Below the pieces are notes generated by a model. It worked only from the letters and a program-made list of their open reading frames with translations, was not told where the DNA came from and ran no database searches. The position numbers and the translations under genes were made by a program. A stretch of 64,000 nucleotides of DNA from the NCBI GenBank assembly GCA_043778255.1, contig JAYWGN010000047.1, forward strand, positions 22,230 to 86,229. Reading direction: 5' to 3'. Source of the DNA: JAYWGN01 sp043778255. GTDB lineage: Bacteria > Bacteroidota > Bacteroidia > Chitinophagales > Chitinophagaceae. Below, piece after piece: positions 34,873-43,732 of this stretch. Position 1 is the stretch's first letter, and each line of letters begins with the position of its first letter.

Positions 34873-35802
34873 ATGAAAAATATTATTTGTTTAATTATTA
34901 CATTTACAGTAAATCTCTGTTTGTCAGCTCAGATACCTTGTAACGGAACAAACAATCCTAGTAAAGAAGTTCTTTTATACAATTTAAAGCAATATCCAAT
35001 TTTAGACACAAGGCCAAGTTTGTATATTGATAGTTGCAACTTATCCGACTCAATTATAAAGCAGATTAACTACAGACTACGAAATTGGAAATGGAGTAAA
35101 GAATCAATTGAAAATTATGTAAATTCTCAATTAAGCTACTACAAAGAATTTTATGGTATAGATAAGTTAGCTGCAAATAATCCACCAGATTTAGATTCTA
35201 TTTTTAAAGTAAAAAAAGATACTATCACGAACCCAATAAAAGCTGACTTGGTTTCTAGGATGGAAAATGATGACTTTTTCAAAATACCACCAAATTTAGT
35301 ATTAACAGTAGGTTGGTTAAATTTACAATCTGCAAAAGCTTTTTTGAAAGATACAGCTATGAAAGATGCAAATCATTATCCTATTTGGGCAGTAGAATTA
35401 GCTTTAGCAAGGTTAGGTGAAAAAAAAATTAGAGATAGAATTATCTCCGAAGATTCCAAAATAATCCTTTCTCAAATTAATGATAATAGTAACGTATCTT
35501 TTTTTAATAGTTTTAAGCGAATGACTTATCTTAACACACAAGAGAGTATTTATGAACTACATAAATGGGTTGATACTGCTTATACTATTGAATTGTATGC
35601 TTCAGGTACTGAATTAACTTACCTTTCAACTGAGTTTTTGTACAGTATAAAAAGAGCAATTTTAAATAAAGAATTTCATGAAATTGTAAGAAGAATACCA
35701 CATGAGGGTATTGAAAGTACTAGTGATATACTGCTTGCAAAAAAATGGTTAATTGAAAATAAAGGAAAGTATCAATTAAACAAAAAGTTATGTGTATTCT
35801 GA
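34873..35802 (+). CDS. Exported protein of unknown function with atypical codon use
   Basis: A 309-residue protein with a signal peptide MKNIICLIITFTVNLCLSAQ. I recognise no family. The body is helical and charged, with KADLVSRMENDDFFKIPPNL and a HEAT-like feel (IWAVELALARLGEKKIRDRI). Serine is encoded by TCN about as often as AGY, whereas neighbouring genes such as ispG use AGY almost exclusively, and Ile is mostly ATT rather than ATA. This suggests that the gene arrived from elsewhere. It lies 36 nt after ispG and 50 nt before the SIMPL gene. Confidence 0.75.
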   Translation: MKNIICLIITFTVNLCLSAQIPCNGTNNPSKEVLLYNLKQYPILDTRPSLYIDSCNLSDSIIKQINYRLRNWKWSKESIENYVNSQLSYYKEFYGIDKLAANNPPDLDSIFKVKKDTITNPIKADLVSRMENDDFFKIPPNLVLTVGWLNLQSAKAFLKDTAMKDANHYPIWAVELALARLGEKKIRDRIISEDSKIILSQINDNSNVSFFNSFKRMTYLNTQESIYELHKWVDTAYTIELYASGTELTYLSTEFLYSIKRAILNKEFHEIVRRIPHEGIESTSDILLAKKWLIENKGKYQLNKKLCVF

Positions 35803-35852
35803 TTTTACAGTAAATATTAGCTACATTAGCTAAACCAAACCAAAATTTACCC

Positions 35853-36578
35853 TTGAAAAATTACCTAAAATATAGTATAGTTGCACTTACTGCCATAGTA
35901 GTAACATTGCTTTTGGCCAATGCATATAAATACAAAAATAAAACTGCTCAAACCATTACAGTAACTGGCTTGGCCGAGCAGGAGTTTGTAAGCGATCAAA
36001 TAGTGTGGAATATTAATTATAGCCGTACTAATATGGATATTAAATTGGCTTATGCAGCACTTAAAGATGATGAAAAATTAGTAAAGGCTTACCTTCAAGA
36101 AAACGGAGTAGCTAATAAAGAAATAGTAACAAGTAGTGTTAATGTAAATAAAGATTTTAACAACGAAACTGTAGATGGTAGGAGTGTAAGTACCTTTAAT
36201 GGTTATACCCTTTCGCAACGTGTAACTGTGGATAGCAAAGAGGTTGATAAAGTAGAGCAACTCTCCAGAAGCATTACTGGCTTGTTAGAAAAAGGGGTGG
36301 AATTAAGTTCCTCGTCGCCTAGTTATTATTACCAAAAGTTAAACGAACTCAAAAAAGATTTGTTAGCTAATGCTAGTAACGATGCCAAACAACGAGCAGC
36401 AACTATAGCCAAAAATAGTGGAGCAGGGTTGGGTGATTTGGTAAAAGCAAATATGGGAGTATTTCAAATAACTGGTAAAAACTCCGAAGAAGATTATAGC
36501 TATGGCGGAAGCTTTAATACCAGTAGCAAAGTAAAAAAAGCTAGTATTACCGTAAAGGTTGATTATAGAATTAACTAA
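35853..36578 (+). CDS. SIMPL-domain (DUF541) envelope protein
   Basis: A 241-residue protein starting at TTG; no ATG exists before residue 56, and the TTG gives a clean N-terminal membrane anchor (KYSIVALTAIVVTLLLANAY). The SIMPL pattern is visible: TITVTGLAEQEFVSDQIVWN, LVKAYLQENGVANKEIVTSS, FNGYTLSQRVTVDSKEVDKV and DAKQRAATIAKNSGAGLGDLV. SIMPL proteins are periplasmic and of unclear function; some affect oxidative stress or signalling. It is followed by paaB after 22 nt, an unexpected neighbour. Confidence 0.88.
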   Translation: MKNYLKYSIVALTAIVVTLLLANAYKYKNKTAQTITVTGLAEQEFVSDQIVWNINYSRTNMDIKLAYAALKDDEKLVKAYLQENGVANKEIVTSSVNVNKDFNNETVDGRSVSTFNGYTLSQRVTVDSKEVDKVEQLSRSITGLLEKGVELSSSSPSYYYQKLNELKKDLLANASNDAKQRAATIAKNSGAGLGDLVKANMGVFQITGKNSEEDYSYGGSFNTSSKVKKASITVKVDYRIN

Positions 36579-36600
36579 ATTTATATAAAATAATTTGCAA

Positions 36601-36969
36601 ATGAATTTTACAATAATCAAATATTACTATGGCGATATACCCGACGAAAATACGGGTACAACACCTATATTAAAAGTAGCTGAAATGCCCAATGAGTGGG
36701 TATTGTGGGAAATATTTGTGCGAAGCAAACAAGGGCTTGACCATAAGCATGTAGGTAGCTTACATGCAGCCGATGCTACTATGGCCATCGCCAATGCCCG
36801 TGATGTATATACCCGCCGCCAAGAGGGTGTAAGTATATGGGCAATTGAAAGTAAAAATATACATGCCAGCAACCCCGATGATGCTGAGAGTTTCTACGAA
36901 CCAGCACAGGATAAAGTATATAGGCATCCCACATTTTACGACTTGCCTAATGAGGTAGGGCACATGTAA
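36601..36969 (+). CDS. paaB: Phenylacetyl-CoA epoxidase subunit PaaB
   Basis: I start at the ATG at 36601, not the TTG two codons earlier. The 122-residue protein matches PaaB closely: NEWVLWEIFVRSKQGLDHKH, VGSLHAADATMAIANARDVY and TRRQEGVSIWAIESKNI, ending with the SFYEPAQDKVYRHPTFYDLP segment. PaaB bridges the catalytic PaaA-PaaC core in the oxygenase that turns phenylacetyl-CoA into its ring-1,2-epoxide. The catalytic PaaA gene, normally directly upstream, is absent from this window; a SIMPL gene takes its place. Confidence 0.93.
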   Translation: MNFTIIKYYYGDIPDENTGTTPILKVAEMPNEWVLWEIFVRSKQGLDHKHVGSLHAADATMAIANARDVYTRRQEGVSIWAIESKNIHASNPDDAESFYEPAQDKVYRHPTFYDLPNEVGHM

Positions 36970-37024
36970 TAGTTTAGTTTTTTACAATACCTATTTTTAA
37001 TTTTTTTTTGTAAAATAATACAAA

Positions 37025-37837
37025 GTGAACAACCCAACCATAATAAAAAGCACAAACGAAACAGGAACGGTAATGCCTAATGAAAGTACCATAAATTACA
37101 TACTCCACTTAGCCGATAATGCACTTATACTAGCACAAATACAAAGTGATTGGTGCGGACACGGTCCAATACTAGAGCAAGATATTGCTATTACTAATAT
37201 AAGTTTGGATATACTAGGGCAAGCCCGAAACCTTTACCAGTATGCAGCCTTGCTTATTGGTGGCAATACTACAGAAGATACTTTGGCTTACCTCCGTACC
37301 GAACGTGAATTTAAAAACTGTATATTGGTGGAGCAGCCTAATGGCGATTGGGCTAACACTATTTTAAAGCTGTATTTATTTAGTCAGTTTCAGCAAGTAT
37401 ATTTTCAACAACTTATTAATAGTACCGATACACAACTTGCAGCCATAGCCGAAAAAAGCAGCAAAGAAACTGCCTACCATGTACGGTGGAGTAAAGATTG
37501 GGTGCTACGTATAGGCGATGGTAACACCGAAAGTAATAGCCGTATGTTGGCAGCAATTACTAACTTATGGAAATACACCCCCGAATTATTTACCAATGCA
37601 AGTTATGAATCTACTGCTTCGCAAAATGGTATTGGAGTGGATGTAACTACCTTGCAACAACAGTGGCTGCAAGCCGTAAGCGACACATTTAGCGAAGCTA
37701 CATTAAATAGTACCTTAACAATACCTAGTGGCTGGAACGGGCTTAATGGCAAGCAAGGTGTACATACCGAAAACATGGGGTTTATATTAGCTAATTTGCA
37801 ATATTTGCAACGTACCTACCCAGGTTGTGAGTGGTAA
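37025..37837 (+). CDS. paaC: Phenylacetyl-CoA epoxidase subunit PaaC
   Basis: About 270 residues from a GTG start; an ATG 16 codons in (37073) immediately precedes the conserved region and is an equally good start. PaaC hallmarks: YILHLADNALILAQIQSDWC, GHGPILEQDIAITNISLDIL, GQARNLYQYAA and ETAYHVRWSKDWVLRIGDG. The fold is the ferritin-like four-helix bundle shared with PaaA, but PaaC is structural and lacks the catalytic di-iron site. It is downstream of paaB and overlaps the extended paaD frame, consistent with one transcript. Confidence 0.92.
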   Translation: MNNPTIIKSTNETGTVMPNESTINYILHLADNALILAQIQSDWCGHGPILEQDIAITNISLDILGQARNLYQYAALLIGGNTTEDTLAYLRTEREFKNCILVEQPNGDWANTILKLYLFSQFQQVYFQQLINSTDTQLAAIAEKSSKETAYHVRWSKDWVLRIGDGNTESNSRMLAAITNLWKYTPELFTNASYESTASQNGIGVDVTTLQQQWLQAVSDTFSEATLNSTLTIPSGWNGLNGKQGVHTENMGFILANLQYLQRTYPGCEW

Positions 37838-37856
37838 TTATAAATGTAGTGTAAAA

Positions 37857-38375
37857 ATGAAATTATTAACTAAAAATACTGAACACTTGCCAACTGAAAT
37901 AGAGCAAAAAATTTGGGATTTACTTGCCACAGTTTGCGACCCAGAAGTACCCGTACTTACCATACTCGACTTAGGCATAGTACGCCATGTAACCGCCCAA
38001 TTAAAATACAATAACGAACTAACAGCACAAATATATATAACACCAACCTACACAGGTTGCCCAGCAATGGATATTATAAGTATGCAAATAAAAATGGTGT
38101 TATTAGAAAACGGCATAAAAAACCATACCATACACCAAGTATTAAGCCCAGCATGGACCACCGATTGGATGACCGAAACCGGTAAACAAAAACTAAAAGC
38201 TTATGGTATAGCTGCACCCAACAAAAACTTTATAATACCAACCAATGGTGTAGAATGCCCACAGTGTAACAGTATCAACACCACTTTAATAAGCGAATTT
38301 GGTAGCACAGCATGCAAAAGCCTTTACCAATGCAGCGATTGTAAAGAGCCGTTTGATTATTTTAAATGCCATTAA
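37857..38375 (+). CDS. paaD: PaaD, Fe-S assembly-type protein for phenylacetyl-CoA epoxidase
   Basis: I choose the ATG at 37857 over a GTG at 37827 that overlaps paaC. The product is 172 residues: an N-terminal MIP18/DUF59-type domain (IWDLLATVCDPEVPVLTILD, CPAMDIISMQIK) and a C-terminal zinc-ribbon region with CPQCN, STACKSLYQCSDCKEPFDYF. The last pattern is diagnostic of PaaD, which is needed to mature the PaaE reductase or PaaA diiron site. PaaE is not present here. A 100-nt gap separates it from the next gene, which has its own promoter box. Confidence 0.92.
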   Translation: MKLLTKNTEHLPTEIEQKIWDLLATVCDPEVPVLTILDLGIVRHVTAQLKYNNELTAQIYITPTYTGCPAMDIISMQIKMVLLENGIKNHTIHQVLSPAWTTDWMTETGKQKLKAYGIAAPNKNFIIPTNGVECPQCNSINTTLISEFGSTACKSLYQCSDCKEPFDYFKCH

Positions 38376-38439
38376 TGTTGTAGTAATAAATTGTTTTTTG
38401 TATTTTTTTTGATAAATATTTATTTCAATATTTGCTAAC

Positions 38440-38447
38440 TATATTTG
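38440..38447 (+). promoter_or_regulatory. Promoter -7 box of the kinase-RapZ/murU operon
   Basis: TATATTTG, an exact TAnnTTTG match, ends 31 nt before the ATG, placing a start site near 38454. The -33 element is weak. Confidence 0.5.
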
Positions 38448-38478
38448 CACCTTTACTTACCCCAATACTTTACTATAT

Positions 38479-39924
38479 ATGGATGTATTTACCTTGGTAC
38501 AAGATTTTTTTAAAACCATAATACCCGAACCAATTGAGCTAATTACTGTAATACCAATGAGTGGTGGCGATAGACGTTATTTTCGGTTTAAAACCCTTAC
38601 CAACAGCTATATTGGGTGTTATAATGAAAATGTAAATGAGAATGAAACGTTCTTTTATTTTACCAATCACTTTAGAAAATACCAAGCACCGTTACCAAAA
38701 GTAATTGCCTCTAATACCGAAAAAACAATTTATTTATTGCAGGATTTGGGAGCCGATTCGTTGTTAGATGTATTAGAAAGCAAAGGACATAATGACCAAA
38801 CATATACACTATACAAAAAAAGCTTAGCCCAATTAGCTCGTATGCAAATACTTGGTGGCGATACTTTGGACTATTCCAAATGCCTTACTGCCAAAGAGTT
38901 TGGTAAGCAAGCCATACTTAGCGACCTCTTATACTTTAAATATTATTTTGTTGATACCCTTAAAATACCTTACGATAAGCAACAACTAATTGAAGACTTT
39001 GAAGACCTTGCCAACTACCTTACCAAAACGGAATACAAGTATTTTATGTTCCGAGATTTTCAGAGCCGCAATATAATAATTAACGATGGTGAGCCTAACT
39101 TTATTGACTACCAAGGTGGTATGAAAGGTGCTTTACAATACGATGTAGCTAGCCTACTTTGGCAGGCAAAAGCAGAACTAAGCGATGAGTGGAAAACTGA
39201 ATTGTTACAATATTATATTAGTTGTATTAACCAACATTTGCCACACCCTGTAAATGAAGAAGTGTTTGTAACCCAATACAATGGCTATGTACTAATTAGG
39301 TTATTACAAGTATTAGGTGCTTATGGTTTTAGAGGATTGTTTGAACGTAAAGCACATTTTTTAACTAGCATACCTTTGGCATTACGTAACCTTAAATGGT
39401 TTTTGCAACATAAACAAGTAGGCTTAATAGTACCCGAATTTGAAAGAGTACTAGGGCTTATAACTAACGAGGCAATTATAAATAAATACGAACCAATACA
39501 AGCTAATGCAGCTACACCTTTGTTGGTAAAAATTAAAAGTTTTAGTTACAAAAAAAGTGGCATCCCCAAAGATGAAAGCGAAAACGGCGGTGGCTTTGTG
39601 TTTGACTGTAGAGGCATATTAAACCCCGGAAGGTTTGAGCCCTACAAGCAATTAACTGGTAGAGAAAAAGAAGTTCAAGATTTTTTAGAACAACGTACAG
39701 CAATGCCCGATTTTTTAAATAATATTTATAATATAGTTGATATTAGTGTAGAAGATTATTTGCAACGTGGCTTTGAAAACTTAGCCATTAACTTTGGCTG
39801 TACAGGTGGGCAACACCGTAGTGTATATGCTGCCGAGCAGGTAGCTAGGCACTTACGTAATAAGTATAAAGTAAAAATAGAATTAGAACATGTGGAGCAA
39901 GGGATTAAAGAAATGAAAATTTAA
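38479..39924 (+). CDS. APH-fold sugar kinase fused to a RapZ C-terminal domain (AmgK-like)
   Basis: A 481-residue fusion. Residues 1-320 are an aminoglycoside-phosphotransferase-fold kinase: GGDRRYFRFKTL (nucleotide loop), FRDFQSRNIIIN (catalytic Asp/Asn, with Arg in place of the usual His before the Asp) and FIDYQGGMKGALQYDVASLL (metal-binding Asp). Residues about 370-481 match the C-terminal domain of RNase adapter RapZ (FDCRGILNPGRFE, FGCTGGQHRSVYAAEQVA); the RapZ N-terminal ATPase is absent. The following murU gene suggests that the kinase is AmgK-like, making MurNAc/GlcNAc-1-phosphate. The RapZ part could sense an amino-sugar ligand, as it does in E. coli. Confidence 0.85.
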   Translation: MDVFTLVQDFFKTIIPEPIELITVIPMSGGDRRYFRFKTLTNSYIGCYNENVNENETFFYFTNHFRKYQAPLPKVIASNTEKTIYLLQDLGADSLLDVLESKGHNDQTYTLYKKSLAQLARMQILGGDTLDYSKCLTAKEFGKQAILSDLLYFKYYFVDTLKIPYDKQQLIEDFEDLANYLTKTEYKYFMFRDFQSRNIIINDGEPNFIDYQGGMKGALQYDVASLLWQAKAELSDEWKTELLQYYISCINQHLPHPVNEEVFVTQYNGYVLIRLLQVLGAYGFRGLFERKAHFLTSIPLALRNLKWFLQHKQVGLIVPEFERVLGLITNEAIINKYEPIQANAATPLLVKIKSFSYKKSGIPKDESENGGGFVFDCRGILNPGRFEPYKQLTGREKEVQDFLEQRTAMPDFLNNIYNIVDISVEDYLQRGFENLAINFGCTGGQHRSVYAAEQVARHLRNKYKVKIELEHVEQGIKEMKI

Positions 39925-40011
39925 CTTGATAATGCGATAATATGCTACTGTGCTAATTGAGTGATTAATGAGTTAAAAATTTTATTGTAAAATAATTGGA
40001 TAAATAATAAA

Positions 40012-40749
40012 ATGAACCAAATAAATACTGCTATGATACTTGCTGCTGGCTTAGGTAGTCGCCTCAAACCGTGGACCGACCATCATCCTAAGGCATTGGC
40101 AGTTGTAAACGGTAAAAGTTTACTGCAACGAAATATTGAATACTTACAAACACATGGCATTACCAATATAGTAATTAACGTACACCATTTTGCGGAGCAA
40201 ATAATTAGTGCCGTAAATGAAAATAATGGGTGGGGTAGTGTAATAACAATTAGCAATGAAACAACCGAAGTGCTAGAAACTGGAGGTGGTTTATTAAAAG
40301 CAAAAGATTTACTGTTCAAAAGTGAAAATTTTGTATTGCTTAATTGTGATATACTCACCAACTTAAATATAACTGCTATGCTGCAATACCATTTGCAGCA
40401 CAATGCCTTAGCTACATTGGCAATAGCCCAACGTAATTCGAGTAGGTATTTACTGTTCAATAACAACAGCCAAATGGTAGGTTGGCGCAATGTAAAAACA
40501 AACGAAGAAAAGCTACCTGCTATACTAAAAGCAACGGACAACATAACACCTTATGCATTTAGTGGTATTCATATTATTAACCATAATATATTTGATACTA
40601 TAACTTTTACAGGCAAGTTTAGTATGATTGATTTGTACTTATCTATTTGTGCTTCGCAAAATATTATTGGCTATAACCACACTAACGATATAGTACTCGA
40701 TGTAGGCAAACCAGAAGCAATAGCAAAAGCTGAGGCGCTGTTTGAGTAA
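40012..40749 (+). CDS. murU: Sugar-1-phosphate nucleotidyltransferase, MurU-like
   Basis: A 245-residue enzyme of the nucleotidyltransferase fold. The signature is MILAAGLGSRLKPWTDHHPK followed by ALAVVNGKSLLQRNIEYL, with the metal-binding Asp in LLNCDIL and a second Asp in DIVLDVGKPE. In cell-wall recycling, MurU transfers UMP to MurNAc-1-phosphate to give UDP-MurNAc. The kinase gene 87 nt upstream on the same strand is the expected AmgK partner, which makes MurU the best call. GlcNAc/mannose nucleotidyltransferases have similar motifs and remain an alternative. Confidence 0.8.
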   Translation: MNQINTAMILAAGLGSRLKPWTDHHPKALAVVNGKSLLQRNIEYLQTHGITNIVINVHHFAEQIISAVNENNGWGSVITISNETTEVLETGGGLLKAKDLLFKSENFVLLNCDILTNLNITAMLQYHLQHNALATLAIAQRNSSRYLLFNNNSQMVGWRNVKTNEEKLPAILKATDNITPYAFSGIHIINHNIFDTITFTGKFSMIDLYLSICASQNIIGYNHTNDIVLDVGKPEAIAKAEALFE

Positions 40750-41059
40750 TTAACAATTGATAATTGACAATTGATAATTGACAATGGATAATTGACAATT
40801 GATAATTGATAATTGACAATTGACAATGTGCAATTTTCTGTTGCCGATACTAAGTAATTGATTAAAAAGAATTAAGGATATTCGGGGTAAGGTTGGGTAA
40901 TTAATAATTGTAAGTATATTAAAAGAATTTACTGAATATTCAATTTTCAATATTCAATTTTCAATATTCAATATTCAATATTCAATTCTCAATTTAATTT
41001 TACATTTCCATTATTAATTATTAACTATTAATTATTAACTATTATTTATTAATTACTAA
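40750..41059. repeat. Low-complexity AT-rich repeat gap
   Basis: Three tracts of short repeated words: (CAATTGATAATTGA)n at about 40750-40830, (ATTCAATATTCAATTTTCA)n at about 40935-40995, and (ATTAATTATTAACT)n at about 41010-41055. There is no gene; a minus-strand frame here reads as monotonous QLSIINC/QLSIVNY repeats and is an artefact. Related words occur at 57668-57710 and 62901-62935. Confidence 0.75.
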
Positions 41060-41683
41060 CTAATGCTCTGTTTTATTTAAGGTGGCTATGGCTTCTAGTA
41101 TTTCTTTTGTGCCTCGTTTTTTTACGGCACTTGTTATATAATATCCGGGTAGCTCTTCCCAAGTTTTGCTAAGGGTTAGCATAAATGCTTTTACATTAGC
41201 GGCTACTTCTCGTTGGTTTATTTTATCGGATTTGGTGAATAATATACAGAATGGTTTTTGCCATTCGCCTAGTTGGTTTACAAATTCTATATCAATTTTT
41301 TGTGGGCTATGGCGGCTATCAATTAATATAAATACTTGCCTTAGGTTGTCACGTTTGGTAAGGTAATCGGCTATCATTTTTTGCCAAGTTTTACGTTGGT
41401 TTTTGCCTACTTTGGCGTAGCCATAACCTGGCAAATCGACCAAGTACCATTTGGTACGGCTGTTGTCGGGTGCTGCACTTACAATTTCAAAATGGTTAAT
41501 AAGTTGTGTTTTGCCGGGTGTACTACTTGTTTTGGCTAGGCCTTGCTTATTGCATATCATATTAATTACACTCGATTTGCCTACATTGCTACGCCCTATA
41601 AATGCATACTCTGGCCTATCAGCCACGGGGCAACCTGTATATGTAGGGCTGCTTATTATGTAATTAGATGCTACAATGTTCAT
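41060..41683 (-). CDS. engB: Ribosome biogenesis GTPase EngB/YsxC
   Basis: A 207-residue TRAFAC GTPase for assembly of the large ribosomal subunit. The G motifs are in order: G1 GRSNVGKSS (30-38), switch G2 with STPGKTQLINHF, G3 DLPGYGYAKVG and G4 FTKSDKIN, then G5-like ITSAVKKRGT. The short C-terminal extension is typical for this single-domain family. It is divergent from ubiE, and its stop is at the edge of the AT-rich repeat tract. Confidence 0.95.
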   Translation of the reverse strand: MNIVASNYIISSPTYTGCPVADRPEYAFIGRSNVGKSSVINMICNKQGLAKTSSTPGKTQLINHFEIVSAAPDNSRTKWYLVDLPGYGYAKVGKNQRKTWQKMIADYLTKRDNLRQVFILIDSRHSPQKIDIEFVNQLGEWQKPFCILFTKSDKINQREVAANVKAFMLTLSKTWEELPGYYITSAVKKRGTKEILEAIATLNKTEH

Positions 41684-41777
41684 AGTAATGCAATGTTAGT
41701 TAAAATTTTATTAAAGTATGGGGTAAAGTTGTGCAACAAAATGGTGTGTATCCAAAATTGTAACTTAAATTTGCAAT

Positions 41778-42515
41778 ATGTACAAACACGATACTATAGT
41801 ACCTTATGAAAATAGTACCCTTAGCAAAAAAGAGCAGGTAGCTGCTATGTTTGACACTATTGCTGGTAAGTACGATTTTTTCAACCGATTTTTATCGGCT
41901 GGTATTGATGTACATTGGCGTAAAAAAGCTTTGCAATACCTAGTACCACTACAGCCCCAATATATGTTGGATATTGCTACAGGTACTGCTGATGTGGCTT
42001 TGATGGCTCAAAAAATACTAAACCCCCAAAAAATAGTTGGAATAGATATTAGTAAAGAAATGCTTAATATTGGCATTGCTAAAGTTGCCAAAGCAAAGCT
42101 TAGTACTGTAATTGATTTGCAAATGGGCGATAGTGAAGCAATAAACTTTGGCGACAATACGTTTGATGCTGTAACAGTAGCTTATGGTGTACGTAACTTT
42201 GAAAATTTGGAAAAAGGAATGGCTGAAATACAACGAGTATTAAAGCCTAATGGCCGATTAATAGTACTTGAATTTAGTAAACCTAAACAAAATATATGGA
42301 GTAAATTTTACAATTTGTATATGGGGGTTGTAGCTCCCAAAATGGTATCGGTGTTCTCTAAAAATAAAGAGGCTTACGAATACCTTAATAACTCTGTAAA
42401 GGCATTTCCTGAGAGGGAAAACTTTGTGGAGGTGTTGAAAAATGCAAATTTTAAGAATTGTAATTTTAAATCTTTAAGTTTAGGAATATGCTGTATATAC
42501 ATAGCCGACAAATAA
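41778..42515 (+). CDS. ubiE: Demethylmenaquinone methyltransferase
   Basis: A 245-residue SAM-dependent methyltransferase for the last step of menaquinone synthesis. Diagnostic segments: KKEQVAAMFDTIAGKYDFFN, SAGIDVHWRKKAL, motif I LDIATGTADVALMAQ, and VAYGVRNFENLEKGMAEIQR followed by VLKPNGRLIVLEFSKP. The porT gene downstream overlaps by one base (TAATG), the conserved ubiE-porT pairing of the phylum. A TAAATTTG sequence only 4 nt before the ATG is too close to serve this start. Confidence 0.95.
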   Translation: MYKHDTIVPYENSTLSKKEQVAAMFDTIAGKYDFFNRFLSAGIDVHWRKKALQYLVPLQPQYMLDIATGTADVALMAQKILNPQKIVGIDISKEMLNIGIAKVAKAKLSTVIDLQMGDSEAINFGDNTFDAVTVAYGVRNFENLEKGMAEIQRVLKPNGRLIVLEFSKPKQNIWSKFYNLYMGVVAPKMVSVFSKNKEAYEYLNNSVKAFPERENFVEVLKNANFKNCNFKSLSLGICCIYIADK

Positions 42516-43225
42516 TGAAACTTGCTGTGGTAGCCTTATGTAGCCTTAGTTGCAACTTTGGCAATGCCCAACGTGGCGAACTTAACCTGCCCGACCATGC
42601 CGATAAAAAACTATACTTCGGTATTACTTTTGCATTTAACAATGCTTCGTTTAAAGCATCGTTCGATAAAAATTTTATTCAAAATAATGATAGCATTTAT
42701 GTAGCTGAACCGTTTAAAACTTTGGGGTTTAGTATGGGCTTTAATGCTAACTATAGGCTTAGCCGACGGTTTGAATTGCGGTACAACCCTCAATTATTAT
42801 TTGCCGAAAAAAATATAATGTACCACCTCAAATACCCTATAAGTACTAAGGACGAAACAGAATTTATGGAGAAAAAAGTAGAGTCTATATCGCTTACCAA
42901 CCCCATACATATAAAGTTGAATAGTGATAGAATTGGCAACTTTAGTTTTTATGCATTTGCAGGTGGCAAATTAGATATTGACTTTAGCAGCAATGCCCGT
43001 AAAAAAAAGGCGGAGGAGTTATTAAAAATTAATAGTGTTGATTATGGAATAGAGGCTGGTGTTGGGTTTCAGTTTTATTTTCAAAGTTTTATATTTACAC
43101 CCGAAATAAAAATAAGCAACGGCTTGAATAATATACACTTTAGAGACGAAAGCCTTAAGTTCTCCAATGTATTAGATCAATTGCGTAGCAAAATGATTAT
43201 AATTAGCCTACACTTAATGGGGTAA
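42515..43225 (+). CDS. porT: PorT-family outer membrane beta-barrel (T9SS-associated)
   Basis: I start at the ATG at 42515, which overlaps the ubiE stop; an upstream ATG at 42488 lies inside ubiE. The 236-residue product has a signal peptide ending NFGNAQ. The mature barrel begins GELNLPDHADKKLYFGITFA, continues GFNANYRLSRRFELRYNPQL and ends with KMIIISLHLMG, the aromatic-flanked strand pattern of small barrels. PorT is required for type IX secretion in Porphyromonas and Flavobacterium. Position directly behind ubiE supports PorT rather than another small porin. Confidence 0.88.
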   Translation: MKLAVVALCSLSCNFGNAQRGELNLPDHADKKLYFGITFAFNNASFKASFDKNFIQNNDSIYVAEPFKTLGFSMGFNANYRLSRRFELRYNPQLLFAEKNIMYHLKYPISTKDETEFMEKKVESISLTNPIHIKLNSDRIGNFSFYAFAGGKLDIDFSSNARKKKAEELLKINSVDYGIEAGVGFQFYFQSFIFTPEIKISNGLNNIHFRDESLKFSNVLDQLRSKMIIISLHLMG

Positions 43226-43258
43226 TATGCTGTATTTATTTTTACCAAATTGGTTTTA

Positions 43259-43732
43259 TTAATTCACCATTTTATTAGCACAACTACTACTAGCAAAGGC
43301 TTCGGGCTTGGCCTTAAAGGCAAATCCCATACCAAGTATATAACCCATTGCCTCTTTGAGAGCATCGTTACTTTTAAACTGTGGGTTGGTATTAATATCG
43401 GCATGTACCTCCATATCTACATTGTACTCAATAAATAAATCGCAAAGTTGGTAAGCTATATCAATACTTTTGGCTACCTCTTGTAGCATCCTTTCTTTTA
43501 TATGGTACTTTTGCAAAGTTGTTTCGTTGTGTATGTACATAAAGCCACCATGGCCTTGCCTCAAAAATACGATAACGGTGGCAAACTCTGTTTCGGCTCC
43601 TTTTACTTGAGAGTCAGTACCAATACATACTTTAAGTTTATTGCCTAATTCAAATTCTTTTTTTATGGCTAGCTCAACTGCTTCTTTAATTGGAATTTGA
43701 AAAGCTTCGCCATTAAATTTTCGCCATTGCAT
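43259..43732 (-). CDS. YkuK-like (DUF458) RNase H-fold protein
   Basis: A 157-residue cytosolic protein with the DUF458 pattern: KVCIGTDSQVKGAETEFATV, HNETTLQKYHIKERMLQEVA and MEVHADINTNPQFKSNDALK, then the Gly-rich GYILGMGFAFKAKPEAFASS. Asp in GTDSQ and Glu/Asp in EVHAD look like an RNase H-type metal site. Cellular function is unknown. It converges with porT after 33 nt. Confidence 0.85.
   Translation of the reverse strand: MQWRKFNGEAFQIPIKEAVELAIKKEFELGNKLKVCIGTDSQVKGAETEFATVIVFLRQGHGGFMYIHNETTLQKYHIKERMLQEVAKSIDIAYQLCDLFIEYNVDMEVHADINTNPQFKSNDALKEAMGYILGMGFAFKAKPEAFASSSCANKMVN

Noticed and set aside
40750..40950. A 66-codon minus-strand frame with repeated QLSIINC-type words
   Set aside because: It is a translation of the CAATTG/ATTGA low-complexity repeat and has no protein features.
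41766..41773. TAAATTTG box directly before ubiE
   Set aside because: It lies 4 nt before the ATG, so a transcript from it would begin inside the gene, although the N-terminus is conserved.
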